This document shows positions 29,987 to 39,300 of a stretch of DNA of 64,000 nt, one piece after another. Within the stretch, counting starts at the first letter, position 1. The number at the start of each line of letters is the position of its first letter. Origin of the DNA: Farysia itapuensis (lineage: Eukaryota > Basidiomycota > Ustilaginomycetes > Ustilaginales > Ustilaginaceae). The notes under the pieces were generated by a model, which was not told where the DNA came from, ran no database searches, and saw only the letters and a program-made list of their open reading frames with translations. The position numbers were made by a program, and so were the translations under genes. Location of the stretch: assembly GCA_023212645.1 (NCBI GenBank), contig JALBYC010000013.1, positions 1 through 64,000 of the forward strand, given 5' to 3'.

Positions 29987-30140
29987 GCCAGATGCCTCCC
30001 ATGTGTCAGTCAGTCAGTCAGTCATCGAGTAAAGGGAGAGAGCACAGCAATTCCATCTAAATTTGGGCCTGTGCGTCATCCCCTCGGCTTCTTATTTTTC
30101 TATTTTTTTTTGATAACCGGGGTGCTTATATGACAGGATG

Positions 30141-31763
30141 CTAGGATTGAGTGGGTGCAGAGCGAAGGTCTTTGGCCAGTTGAGCTTCTCGGCCTTTGAG
30201 CAGACCTTGGCCTTCGTCTGCTGTTGCCGCTTCTTCAACAGCCTCGCCGAGATCGTGGTCGACGGTCTCTTCAGCTTCATCCTCACCGTCGTCACCCTCG
30301 CCGTGCGCGTCGACTTCGTCAATGACAAACGCCGGGCGCTCTTGTAATAGCGCCTCTTGCGCTGCTCGAAGCGCATCGGCAGCCGCTTCTGGCCCAGCTG
30401 TAGACAAGTCTGTGCCCCGTAAACCTGATCGCTTGTCTGTACTGTTGGAAGGCTGTCTCATCAATGTTCGGCCTCTATCGCTGTCTGTGCCGTCCGAAGC
30501 GCCAGCGCCAGCGCCACGGATCGCCTCACTACTCGATGGTGTTTTCGCAGGTGGGCGAAGGGCGTTGACAAGTCGACTGCCTAGGGTATTTTTACGTTCT
30601 TCTGCCAGCTTCTTGCGCTCTTCGGCCTCTTTCTCTCTGAGCTCTTGTGTGTCCATCTTGCTGCCGTCCAGCGTGGCATTCCGGCCAAAGGACGGCTTGG
30701 GACCGGTGACGGTGTGTGTTTGCAGCCGTTGACCCACCTGATCTGCAAAGTGGTTCATTTTCGCTTTGCCCTCTTCGCCGAGCAGGTTGCCGAGGAAGCC
30801 GACGACTTTGCCGCGAGCGCCGGTGGTGACGTCTCTGCTGTAGCTTGCCTCGTTGGTTGTCCATGTGGTGCCTTCTTTGGATGATGCGCCGGGAAGAGCG
30901 CGTGGTGCTCCTGGCAGGTTGGGCGCCGTATGCCATGCGTAAGCGCCACCGCTTTGAGACCGTTCCACCGGCTCGAGGTAGAACGACTCACTCAGGTCCG
31001 TCTTGAAGAACGACTCGAGCACCGGCGATGACAGGACCAGCATTCGGAACGTCGCCAGCGATAAGAAGGGCACATCCTGCGGCACAGCACCGGACTCTTT
31101 TGTCAGTCCCGGTGCAGATGTGGGTTTTGTTTCGGCGGCGGAGGAAGAAGAGGTGATCAGCTTGGTTGCACGATCGACTGCAATCTCCCAAAGTGCATCG
31201 GACGCTCTGCTGAGTTCCGACTGCCACTGGCTCGTATCGGGCTTGCACACATCTTTGCTAGACAAGTGGGCAGCGTCGGGCAGTGCTGCCAGTGTGCTGC
31301 CCAGGATACTTTGCAGCTCGTCAGCGACAGCAGCACGCGATCGACCAGCGACGTACGTGACAAAGCGCAATCCCGGGTACCTCGCCTCGTAAATTGCGTT
31401 GAGTCTCGCCAGACGTTCGAGTGTGGCAGGATCGGCTTGACCTCCCTTCATCTGTTCCTTGCGGCTTTCGTCGCTCAGCTCGCTCGTCGGTGCGCTGAGG
31501 GGGGCACCGATGCGAGGATGCCCTCCGACAAACTGAGCTCGACGCTCCACTTCCCACCCTGGTTCTTCCTCGACGCAGAAACGCGCCACGTCCACCAGTC
31601 CTTCATACGTCTCGGGACGAGAGTCGTCCGGCAACTCCTGAATGGCAGCTGCACATTGTGAAGCCAAGTCCGGCAGTAATCCCGTCGGACATTCGAGCAG
31701 CCGCAGCAATATTGGTGACAGCTGGTCGGGCGTGGCTGTGGGGATCTGGTCAGGTGCTATCAT
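30141..31763 (-). CDS. OHCU decarboxylase-like protein with a long C-terminal extension
   Basis: A 540-residue protein from the ATG at 31763 (the frame extends two codons further from a GTG). Residues 1-165 match OHCU decarboxylase, the last step of urate oxidation to S-allantoin in purine breakdown. Signatures are PDLASQC, FVGGHPRIGAP, SDESRKEQ, LNAIYEARYPGLRFVTYVAGRSR and the helix ELQSIL. OHCU enzymes are usually near 170-200 residues. Here about 370 more follow: a segment with FLSLATFRMLVLSSPVLESFF, a Gly/Lys-containing helix (VVGFLGNLLGEEGKAKMNHF), a Glu/Arg/Lys coiled-coil stretch (REKEAEERKKLAEERK) and a very acidic tail. The extension matches no domain known to me. An alternative is a structural protein that co-opted the fold. 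Confidence 0.82.
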   Translation of the reverse strand: MIAPDQIPTATPDQLSPILLRLLECPTGLLPDLASQCAAAIQELPDDSRPETYEGLVDVARFCVEEEPGWEVERRAQFVGGHPRIGAPLSAPTSELSDESRKEQMKGGQADPATLERLARLNAIYEARYPGLRFVTYVAGRSRAAVADELQSILGSTLAALPDAAHLSSKDVCKPDTSQWQSELSRASDALWEIAVDRATKLITSSSSAAETKPTSAPGLTKESGAVPQDVPFLSLATFRMLVLSSPVLESFFKTDLSESFYLEPVERSQSGGAYAWHTAPNLPGAPRALPGASSKEGTTWTTNEASYSRDVTTGARGKVVGFLGNLLGEEGKAKMNHFADQVGQRLQTHTVTGPKPSFGRNATLDGSKMDTQELREKEAEERKKLAEERKNTLGSRLVNALRPPAKTPSSSEAIRGAGAGASDGTDSDRGRTLMRQPSNSTDKRSGLRGTDLSTAGPEAAADALRAAQEALLQERPAFVIDEVDAHGEGDDGEDEAEETVDHDLGEAVEEAATADEGQGLLKGREAQLAKDLRSAPTQS

Positions 31764-31953
31764 GCTCACTGCGCAGACCGATTGGGACAGAGGCTTGAGC
31801 AGAGGTACAGATAGTCAGGTCGAGCGTACCTGTCAACTGCACGGCATGCACGGACCTGGGTAAATTGGTGGTCTAACATGTTTTTGAGATTTTTTTGGGT
31901 CTTCTTCTCGTGCTCTGTGCTCCTGCATTGTACTACCACCACACACACACATC

Positions 31954-32728
31954 ATGGCGTCCGCGTCGTCCTCGTCTGCAGCAGAGTCGGCCCAAGTGGC
32001 GACAAACTCGAGAGGCATTCCACATGCACCCTTCATCGTAAGTTGACGCACACCGGCCGTGGCTCACAAGCACATTCTGATACTCTGTTCTGCGTAGTCA
32101 AATGTCCAAGAACACCTGGGCGGGCCAGACGAGCCAGTAGAGCCAACGCTGAACAAGTTCCAAGAGACCATGTCCAAGTACAAATTCATGGAGCTCAACA
32201 CGGCCCAGCGCAGAAGCGGGCTGGAAGATAAGATCCCAGACATCCGAAAGACGCTCCAAATGGTGCAGTTCCTGCGCAACCAGAAGGAAGCAACCGAGAC
32301 AATAGAGACGACATTCGAGCTCAACGATACCCTCTATGCCAAGGCGAATCTCGATCCGGTCGAGACTGTCCATCTTTGGCTTGGCGTAAGTTGTCGCCCC
32401 CGTTTGTTGATGCTATGTTGCGATACTGACTTGGGGTGTGGGGGGGGAATCTTTTTTCCAGGCGAATGTGATGCTCGAGTATCCACTGGACGAGGCCATC
32501 ACGCTGCTGACGGGCAAGTTGTCCGGTGCGGAAAAGTCGCTAGTCGCTGCGAAGGAAGACCTCGACTTCCTGCGGGAGCAAATCACGATTATGGAAGTCA
32601 ACACTGCGCGCGTGCACAACTGGGATGTCAAGCGCAGAAGAGAACGGAGAGAACAGCTGGAACGCGACGGCATCAGCGCCGACCAGGACGATACTGCGGC
32701 GCAAACAGCGTCTACAAAGACTTCGTGA
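31954..32728 (+). CDS. PAC10: Prefoldin subunit 3 (Pac10/VBP1)
   Basis: Three exons (31954-32037, 32098-32385, 32462-32728) with introns of 60 and 76 nt give 212 residues. Prefoldin is a hexameric cytosolic chaperone that hands actin and tubulin to the CCT chaperonin. The alpha-type fold is evident: an N-terminal helix (FQETMSKYKFMELNTAQRRSGLEDKIPDI), a beta-hairpin core with TTFELNDTLYAKANL and VHLWLGANVMLEYPLDEAI, and a C-terminal coiled coil (EKSLVAAKEDLDFLREQ). The TGA stop sits inside a consensus donor GTGAGT at 32725. Splicing from there to the acceptor at 32829 would skip the stop and continue in frame into the phosphatase gene. Confidence 0.92.
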
Positions 32729-32917
32729 GTCTCCCGTGCAATTTCCCCCCCCATACAACACTGTCCGGCAATAGGAAAGAACAATTGCATAGCTAAATGC
32801 CGCCAGCCCCTCCCTTTTTCTGCGCATAGCTCGTGGCTGTCGAATGACCGTGGATCTGATCGCAGTGCCGACGTGGGCAAAGTTGAGCATCCAGTGCTGG
32901 AAGTACCGCCGTCTGGC

Positions 32918-33577
32918 ATGGACAGCACTGCTCTGAGCGAACCACCGCTGGCCATTACGGAGCAAGAGGGCGCGGAGAAGGAGCATCCTGCTCCGTCGGC
33001 TCCACACCTGTTTCTCCCCGACTTTCCCGAAGCGTCTACGACTGCTTCCACAGCCGTCGATTCATCTCGAGCTAACGGCAGCAGCGCAAGCGACCTACTC
33101 TCGTCGACTGCCATCATTGTGCCCCCGCTCAACTTCAGCATGGTCAGCAAGGGGATCTACCGATCGGGTCATCCCAACGAGCGCAACTTTGAATTCCTCA
33201 AGCGCCTTAACCTGAAAGCCATCATGTACCTCGCCAACGAAGACTACCGCTCCAACATGGTCGACTGGGCGAAAGCACAGGGTATCAATGTGTTTCATTT
33301 CCGCCTTGCCATCAACAAAGAGCCAATGGCCGAGATGGACGAGCAGGACGTCTCGAAAGCACTGCAGGTGATACTGCAGCGCAAGAACTGGCCGATCCTG
33401 ATTCACTGCAACAAGGGCAAGTACCGCGTCGGATGCATGGTCGGCCTCCTGCGTCGGCTGCAGGGCTGGAGCCACACATCCATCTTTGAAGAGTACAGCC
33501 GGTTTGCCGGGACGAAAATCTCGGATCTCGAGTACATCGAGGTGTTTAATCTAGCGCAAGTCTCGTTCACACGCTAG
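32918..33577 (+). CDS. SIW14: Siw14-type atypical dual-specificity phosphatase
   Basis: A 219-residue protein from the first in-frame ATG. The first 70 residues are disordered. The catalytic domain begins VPPLNFSMVSKGIYRSGHP and carries the signature HCNKGKYRVG, giving Cys164 and Arg170 of the C-x5-R loop. NKEPM (usually NKEPF) and IFEEYSRFA are also typical of plant and fungal PFA-DSP phosphatases. Yeast Siw14 cleaves the 5-beta phosphate of inositol pyrophosphates and affects stress signalling. The open frame extends upstream without a stop to an acceptor at 32829, so an upstream exon is possible. The only candidate is prefoldin 3, 190 bp upstream. The stop codon overlaps that of the convergent LRR gene. 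Confidence 0.88.
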   Translation: MDSTALSEPPLAITEQEGAEKEHPAPSAPHLFLPDFPEASTTASTAVDSSRANGSSASDLLSSTAIIVPPLNFSMVSKGIYRSGHPNERNFEFLKRLNLKAIMYLANEDYRSNMVDWAKAQGINVFHFRLAINKEPMAEMDEQDVSKALQVILQRKNWPILIHCNKGKYRVGCMVGLLRRLQGWSHTSIFEEYSRFAGTKISDLEYIEVFNLAQVSFTR

Positions 33578-34027
33578 AACCATACGTCGATCCACTGTCG
33601 ATGGCTTGACGTAGATGGATGTATTCTTCCGTGGATTGCGTCCAGCACGCGGACACGCTGCCAGACCCACAGTGGAATTTGTGCAGACGAGCGCGGACAT
33701 TGCACCAACGTCGCTCCACCGAGCTTCGAGACAGTGACAGGGGGTATAACGTTGGAAGTGTAGTTCGAGAATGACGACGACAATGTGCTCGGCGCTCTCG
33801 TGTGCCCTCCCGAAGCGTCGTAATCCTCTTCCGCCGAGCGTGTCTGCTGGGCGCTCTCGACACGGGTATGTACCTGGCAGTGACGCACATGCCACAAGCC
33901 AACATAGCTCTCCGCTGGACCTGCGTCCGGCGAAAACACGCGTGGAGACCCGCTCTCCCCTTCGTTCAACGCCGTGCATGCATGCAGAACCAATCGTCGA
34001 AGCGAAGGAAACCCACCACCACCGCCG

Positions 34028-34073
<46 letters not shown>

Positions 34074-35253
34074 GAGCACACCACGAAACACCACATAGCA
34101 CATCAGCCGTGATCCAATCGCAGAAACTCACGTCCAGCAGCTGCAATTTGACGAGCGACCGGCCGAGTTTGCGGAGCAGGATGGTGGAGCGAGCCTGAGT
34201 GTCTTTTGCGCTAGCCGCGCGGGGGAAGGTAGTGCGTGCGAGGGAGAGAGACTCGAGGTTTCGCAGGCGTGCGAGAGCCGTAAGCACCGTGTCAGAGTCC
34301 AAAGCGGGAGCAACGGCGGCGGGAGTGGTAGTGGTCCAGCAGCAGCCTGCGAGACTGAGCGCGCGTAGGGACGAGGCGGTGTTGAGACTCGACCATTTCT
34401 TCCACATTGACGCGGTCGGGCTGCAGAAGGAGAGGTCTAGCATGGTGGGGGCGTACGTGTCGTCCTTCAGCGGGGCAGCGTCGAGCCAATCGCCTTCTTG
34501 TTCCCGCACGTCGGCAGCAGTAGCAGTGTTGGCCGTGTGCAGGTCGAGCAGTGCTTGGGCGGTACTACAGCTCATGGCGTAGTCGGTCTGTGCCAGGCGT
34601 CCGCAAAGCGCTACGAGACGGTCGCGCATGTGTGGGGGCAGATACTCGAGAATGTCACGCGCGCGCTGCCGATCGCTCTCCCCCCACTGTGGCGGCGTCG
34701 TTGGCGCTGAGCGTGACGAAAGGTGGTTGATAGCATCGGCTATGACACAGAGCGTCATATCGCGCAGGCTCAGCCGTGTCTCGCCTTCGGCTGCTGAGCT
34801 GGTAAAGTGGCGGAATGCTGCGCAGGTGTTGTAGCGGAAGACTCTTGCCGTCGGGGTATTGCTCTGCACCAGGGGCTGGCCGCGCCCGCCGTTGGGGCAA
34901 AGTGGGGGGAGGAAGGGGGCGCCTCTTTGAACGGCGAGTCTTTGGAAGTCATCCTGCCAGGACGCAGGCGGGATTGGTCCTGCGACTTGACGATTCAGCT
35001 GTCGGTTCCGCAGTGTTTCCTCTCTTTCCGTGCTAGCCAGACGGGTGGAGGAGAGAAAGAGCAGTCCTGCCCTCGCCGACGACGACGAGCCGTCGCCCGA
35101 CTGCAACGGCGTGCCCAAACGAGACGACGTCGCAGCATGGTCGTGCAGCTTGTTCTGCACGTTTCTCTGTCGTCGCAAGTCTTCAGCCCGAGCACGCGCC
35201 AGTCTCTCATTCACACTCGTGCGCGATGACGACGGTTCGTCCCCGCCACTCAT
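33574..35253 (-). CDS. Leucine-rich-repeat protein with polyglutamine tract
   Basis: A 559-residue protein from the ATG at 35253 (the frame extends 22 codons upstream only from TTG). Residues about 1-150 are disordered and charged. A helical region follows (LRDMTLCVIADAINHLSS, ILEYLPPHMRDRLVALCGRLAQ). LRR strands come next: PTMLDLSFCSPT, SSLRALSLAGCCW, LRNLESLSLARTTF, LVKLQLLDVSFCDWI and FPSLRRLVLHAC. The Cys-containing repeats and the layout recall Amn1/F-box-type LRR substrate adaptors, but no F-box is seen. A run of 13 CAG-encoded glutamines followed by Arg-Gly5 sits between repeats. The gene converges with SIW14 and the two stop codons share a CTAG. Confidence 0.75.
34030..34068. repeat. 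(CTG)13 / (CAG)13 trinucleotide repeat in coding sequence
   Basis: Thirteen uninterrupted CTG units on the plus strand, read as CAG glutamine codons by the LRR gene on the minus strand. The repeat is pure, with no CAA interruptions, so its length is likely to vary between strains by slippage. Confidence 0.95.
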
Positions 35254-35384
35254 TGTGGTGGTAGGGAATTCAGGCTCATTGGCCTCATTGCTACAAGTGG
35301 AGGTTCTCTGTTCACACAATTCCCGAGTCCCGACGACGACGAAATGGTATTTTCAAGGTATACAGCAGAAAAGTACATAAGGTT

Positions 35385-36779
35385 TCAGGATCCAATCATG
35401 GCGGAGAGCATGCGTTTGTAGTCGCCGCTGGTTTCGCCTTCGACGCGGTGTTTGAGGCCCTTTTTGTGGTAGCTTTGGGCGTAGGCTGGCTTGACTTGGC
35501 CTTCCCAGCGGGCTTTGTTCCAGTGCATGCGGGCGATGCGGTAGATGAGTCGCTCGTCTTTGGTGCCCATTCCCTTCATGCTTTCCTCGAGGAGCGTTGC
35601 GTCACGGTGGACGCCGTGGCCGTCCCACTCGGCACCGTCGGCAATGTAGCGCAGGGCATCCTTCATGTGTCCCGAGAATTCGGCATCAATCATGGACGAC
35701 AGAGTGCGTTTGTGGTGTCGCTTGTACGACTGCGCTACAGCGGCGAGATGCGGACTGCTGCGCTGGATCAAGATGCCGCAGATGGTGATTTCATCGGTGC
35801 CTGCGCCACGAGCCGATTTGTGCAGATCGGCAACATCGCGCTCCACCGCCTGGGGGTCAACCGGCAGACTGTCGTCCTGTCGGACACCCTGCATGGCCAT
35901 GACAAACATGCGCTTGGTCTTCATCGACAGTTCGTCCTCGACGACTTTCTCCATAGACTTGTGGTAGGTTGCCTGGTAGGCCTGTTTGAGGATGTACATT
36001 TCCGCATTGGTGCGGCAGAGGAGGACTTCGTTGAGCAGGTCTTCGTGCGTACCTGCACCCTGGCATGCTCGGTGGATGAGCCAGCAGTCGTACATGACTG
36101 GTCCAAGCACTTTGGCGCGTAGTGCACCTTCGAACCACCCTGACGTTTCTTTCTCGAGCACCTGGAGCAGGTCTTTGCCCACGGTTGCTTTGAATGCCGA
36201 GCGAAGGGCGTCGACCTGGAAGGCGTCGAGGGGAGCCAGTGTTGCGATGAGTGCGCCTTCGTCTGTGCCGAAGCCTTTGGTGGCTTTTCGGATGCGCTCG
36301 ACGTCTTGCGTCGGATTGTAGCCGGGCGGAGGCGGAGAAGGCATGCTAGGCGGAGGCGCAGGGACTGGCACTCCGAGGTAGAATGCCTGACCTCCCTGGG
36401 GTGGCCCACCCATAGGAGCTTGGGGCGGAGGTGCACCGTAGCCGGGCTGTGGAGGGGGTGCGCCGTAGCCAGGCTGTGCGTGGTGCTGACCCGGCTGAGG
36501 ATACGCGCCATAAGGCTGTTGCTGCTGCTGCTGAGGTGGAGGAGCGGCATAACCACCGTGATACGGCGCCTGGGGCTGCGGCGGAGCGTAGCCGGTTGGA
36601 GGTGGACCATATCCAGAAGGAGGTGCTGGATAACCTGCAGGAGGCGCACCATATCCGCCGTGCTGAGGAGGATACGCGCCGCCGGGTGGAGGATAACCAC
36701 CACCACCACCCTGTGGCATAGGCGGTGGAGCACCGTAGCCTTGGTTAGGAGGGGGATACTGATTCTGTTGCCAGGACAT
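35385..36779 (-). CDS. Annexin with Pro/Gly/Tyr-rich N-terminal domain
   Basis: A single exon of 464 residues. About 155 N-terminal residues are a low-complexity PxYG/PPP domain like that of annexins A7 and A11, with a run of six Gln. Four annexin repeats follow, each marked by its GxGT loop: GFGTDE, GAGTHED, GAGTDE and GMGTKDE. The repeats carry the expected helices (for example ALIATLAPLDAFQVDALRSAF and MYILKQAYQATYHKSMEKVV). Annexins bind acidic membranes in a calcium-dependent way. Fungal members are poorly studied and linked to secretion and membrane repair. The disordered N-terminal domain could drive phase separation, as reported for annexin A11. Nothing appears missing. Confidence 0.93.
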   Translation of the reverse strand: MSWQQNQYPPPNQGYGAPPPMPQGGGGGYPPPGGAYPPQHGGYGAPPAGYPAPPSGYGPPPTGYAPPQPQAPYHGGYAAPPPQQQQQQPYGAYPQPGQHHAQPGYGAPPPQPGYGAPPPQAPMGGPPQGGQAFYLGVPVPAPPPSMPSPPPPGYNPTQDVERIRKATKGFGTDEGALIATLAPLDAFQVDALRSAFKATVGKDLLQVLEKETSGWFEGALRAKVLGPVMYDCWLIHRACQGAGTHEDLLNEVLLCRTNAEMYILKQAYQATYHKSMEKVVEDELSMKTKRMFVMAMQGVRQDDSLPVDPQAVERDVADLHKSARGAGTDEITICGILIQRSSPHLAAVAQSYKRHHKRTLSSMIDAEFSGHMKDALRYIADGAEWDGHGVHRDATLLEESMKGMGTKDERLIYRIARMHWNKARWEGQVKPAYAQSYHKKGLKHRVEGETSGDYKRMLSAMIGS

Positions 36780-37197
36780 GATTGTGTGCGGGTATGAGAG
36801 ATGTAAGAGGGAGAGCTTTAATTATAGCCGGCATGCCAAGAGAGAGGACGCAGGAGAGTGGAGAGAGAGCGGTGAATGCAGTGCCAATTCGTCACTCCAC
36901 ATCGCTTGGCTTGGCTTTGCTTTGCTCGCACAGCCCCCGCCCACTGCCTTGCACTTCTCCGTCCGCACTCTTCTGGTCGCTTAACATGGCCCCCGGCTGT
37001 GCATTTTGAAGATCACACCCAAGAAAGACGGCCGTTGCTTTGCATGTCACATCGACTGTGGCATCCCATCATAGTTGACACTCGAGAATAATAAGAAAAA
37101 TAATGGCAAAAATAATGCGCACAAAAATGGGACGCACGGATCGACGACATTGAAACCCCTTTCTGACCGGTAAACACCTGCTGTCACGTACACCAAG
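36780..37197. other. Divergent promoter region of annexin and alkaline phosphatase
   Basis: 418 bases between two start codons on opposite strands. Purine/pyrimidine-rich stretches and an A/T-rich segment at 37085-37120 were seen, but no gene and no specific factor site. Confidence 0.4.
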
Positions 37198-38889
37198 ATG
37201 GACAGCAAAGCAAGTCTACCAGCGCCAATGGGCGACGGTGGACAGCGTCTGCCGTCCAGGATGCGCTCAAGCATCGCATCGTTACTCGGTCTGTTGGTGA
37301 CGGCAGTGCTGCTGGTCTGCTTTCACACCGCAACCTGGCCTTGGACTCCTACACCCGTCAAGACCAACATCATTCTCATGATCAGCGATGGCTTTGGTCC
37401 TGCATCCATCACCTTCTCCCGCCATTTCCACCAGGCTTTGCATAACGATACGCATCCCGATAGCACCTACCAGTCGCCGCTCGACAGCATCCTGGTCGGC
37501 ACGCACCGCTCCCGATCCTCCTCTTCCCTCATCACCGACTCGGCTGCAGGCGCAACCGCCTTTGCATGCGCACGCAAATCCTACAACGGCGCTATCGGCG
37601 TCACCTCGGACGGCAAACCGTGCGGGACAGTATTTGAAGCGGCCAAACGTCGAGGTCTCCTGACCGGAGTTGTCGTCACCTCGAGACTGACCGATGCAAC
37701 ACCTGCCTGTTTTGTCGCACACGCAGCTTCCAGAGCGCAAGAAGCGCTCATCGCCTCGCAAATGATTGGCGGAGTGCAGAATCCGTTGCAGGAGAGGTCG
37801 CTCGATTTGGCCATTGGTGGGGGTGGATGTGCCTTCTTGCCCAGCTCGAGCGGGTATTCGTGCCGAGAGGATGACGAGGATACGGTAAAGGAGGCACGCC
37901 AGCTCGGGTGGGATGTCCGCCTTGCGTTTGACGCCGCCAATGTCTCGCGCCCTGCACATGTGTTTGAGGGTCCCGAGCCACGCTTACCCTTCATGGCTCT
38001 GCTTGCGCCTTCCAACACGCCGTTTGAGATCGACCGAGTGCGTCTACCGCCACGCTTTCGAACTCCCTCGCTCCAATACCTCTCGGACAAGGCGCTTGAT
38101 ATCCTCTACCGGGCCAAGGAGAATAAAAAGGGCTTTCTGCTCATGATTGAGGGGTCGCAGATTGACTTGTGTGCGCATAACAACGATCCGGCGTGTCATG
38201 CACGCGAGGCTATCGCGTATCAAGACGCCATAGCCAGCGTCACGCAGTGGGTGGACAGGCATACCTCCAAGTACGAGCGAACGCTGCTCATCAGCACGTC
38301 AGACCACGAGACAGGCGGTGTGACGTTGGGTCGACAACTCAGCCCAGACTATCCCAACTACGCCTACTACCCCGAGCGGCTGCTCAACGCAAAGCACTCC
38401 ACACCCGTACTCACGGCTTTGCTCATCGACTTTGTCCGCACCAACGCCCCGCACACGCACGACAAGCACCGCCTCGCTGCCTACATCCAACACTCCATCC
38501 TCGGCCCACCTGGTCTGGGATTCGAAGCTCAAACCCCAGGCGGACCGCCGACGCAAGCTGAAATCAACAGAGTCCTCGACGCCATCCAAACCGAATTCCC
38601 CCACCATTTCCTCCCCCAGCACAGCAGCAGCAGCAGCATCCCCGAACCAGCACCACCCATCACGCTCGACGTCATTCGAAGAACTCTCTCAGATATCGCC
38701 GCCAGACGCGCCGAGATCGGCTTCTCCACAAGCGGCCATACCGGTCTCGACATCAACGTCTACGCCCACGGCTACGGCCAACACCTCCTCACCGGCAACC
38801 AGGACAACACCAATATCGGCAAAACAATCCAAACTCTCCTCAACCTAGACTTAGACGCCGTCACGCGCGACCTCAATCGCTCGCTCTAG
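37198..38889 (+). CDS. PHO8: Vacuolar-type alkaline phosphatase
   Basis: An intronless 563-residue type II membrane protein: a short cytoplasmic N-terminus, a transmembrane helix at about 25-45 (IASLLGLLVTAVLLVCF), then the catalytic domain. Metal and active-site motifs are in place: MISDGFGP (Asp ligand), ITDSAAGATAFA (phosphorylated Ser), RLTDATPA, EGSQIDLCAHNND (Glu, Asp and His ligands), STSDHETGG and HTGLDINVYAHG (last His ligand). Pho8-type enzymes hydrolyse phosphomonoesters in the vacuole lumen and recycle phosphate. There is a low-complexity His/Ser insert near the C-terminus (HFLPQHSSSSSIPEP). Two Asn-x-Ser/Thr sites and several Cys fit a lumenal domain. Confidence 0.92.
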   Translation: MDSKASLPAPMGDGGQRLPSRMRSSIASLLGLLVTAVLLVCFHTATWPWTPTPVKTNIILMISDGFGPASITFSRHFHQALHNDTHPDSTYQSPLDSILVGTHRSRSSSSLITDSAAGATAFACARKSYNGAIGVTSDGKPCGTVFEAAKRRGLLTGVVVTSRLTDATPACFVAHAASRAQEALIASQMIGGVQNPLQERSLDLAIGGGGCAFLPSSSGYSCREDDEDTVKEARQLGWDVRLAFDAANVSRPAHVFEGPEPRLPFMALLAPSNTPFEIDRVRLPPRFRTPSLQYLSDKALDILYRAKENKKGFLLMIEGSQIDLCAHNNDPACHAREAIAYQDAIASVTQWVDRHTSKYERTLLISTSDHETGGVTLGRQLSPDYPNYAYYPERLLNAKHSTPVLTALLIDFVRTNAPHTHDKHRLAAYIQHSILGPPGLGFEAQTPGGPPTQAEINRVLDAIQTEFPHHFLPQHSSSSSIPEPAPPITLDVIRRTLSDIAARRAEIGFSTSGHTGLDINVYAHGYGQHLLTGNQDNTNIGKTIQTLLNLDLDAVTRDLNRSL

Positions 38890-39300
38890 AATGAACGCTC
38901 GCACTTTTTCCTTTCTTTCTCTCGAAGAAAAACCGGTTCATATTGCTAGGTTGTGGTGGTGAGGAGAGACACCGACATGTGTATGTATGTGCGAGGGAGA
39001 CGAGCAAAAAAGTCACCTCGTGCGTGTGTGTGTAGAGACGAAGAGCGTACACTCGTTCGTTGGGGGAAAATACAGAGGAGGGTGAAGGGGGGGAGGAATG
39101 CATAATGCCACTTGGCGGAGCAGCAAACAAGAGAGTCGAAGAGGATAGTGCCAGTTTCGCAACAGCAACCCCCCATTTTTTTTCCGTCACTGCGCGCAAA
39201 AGTGTGGCGCAAGGACGACCGGTGAGGATTCATCCAGCGGATTTTTCTGGACGGACTAGAAGTGTACAATGCAGAAGAGGGGGAACGCGGAACCGCATGC
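38890..39300. other. 3' intergenic region between alkaline phosphatase and RPL7
   Basis: About 410 bases between two convergent stop codons, longer than most convergent gaps here. It holds GT-rich and purine-rich runs (for example near 38950-39100) and no supported gene. It probably contains both 3' untranslated regions. Confidence 0.4.

Noticed and set aside
30001..30024. Short CAGT tandem repeat upstream of the dehydrogenase gene
   Set aside because: Only about four units, in a probable leader; ordinary microsatellite with nothing further to support a function.
36306..36797. Arg/Trp-rich plus-strand frame across the annexin N-terminus
   Set aside because: Arises from reading the Pro/Gly/Tyr repeat codons backwards; not a gene.
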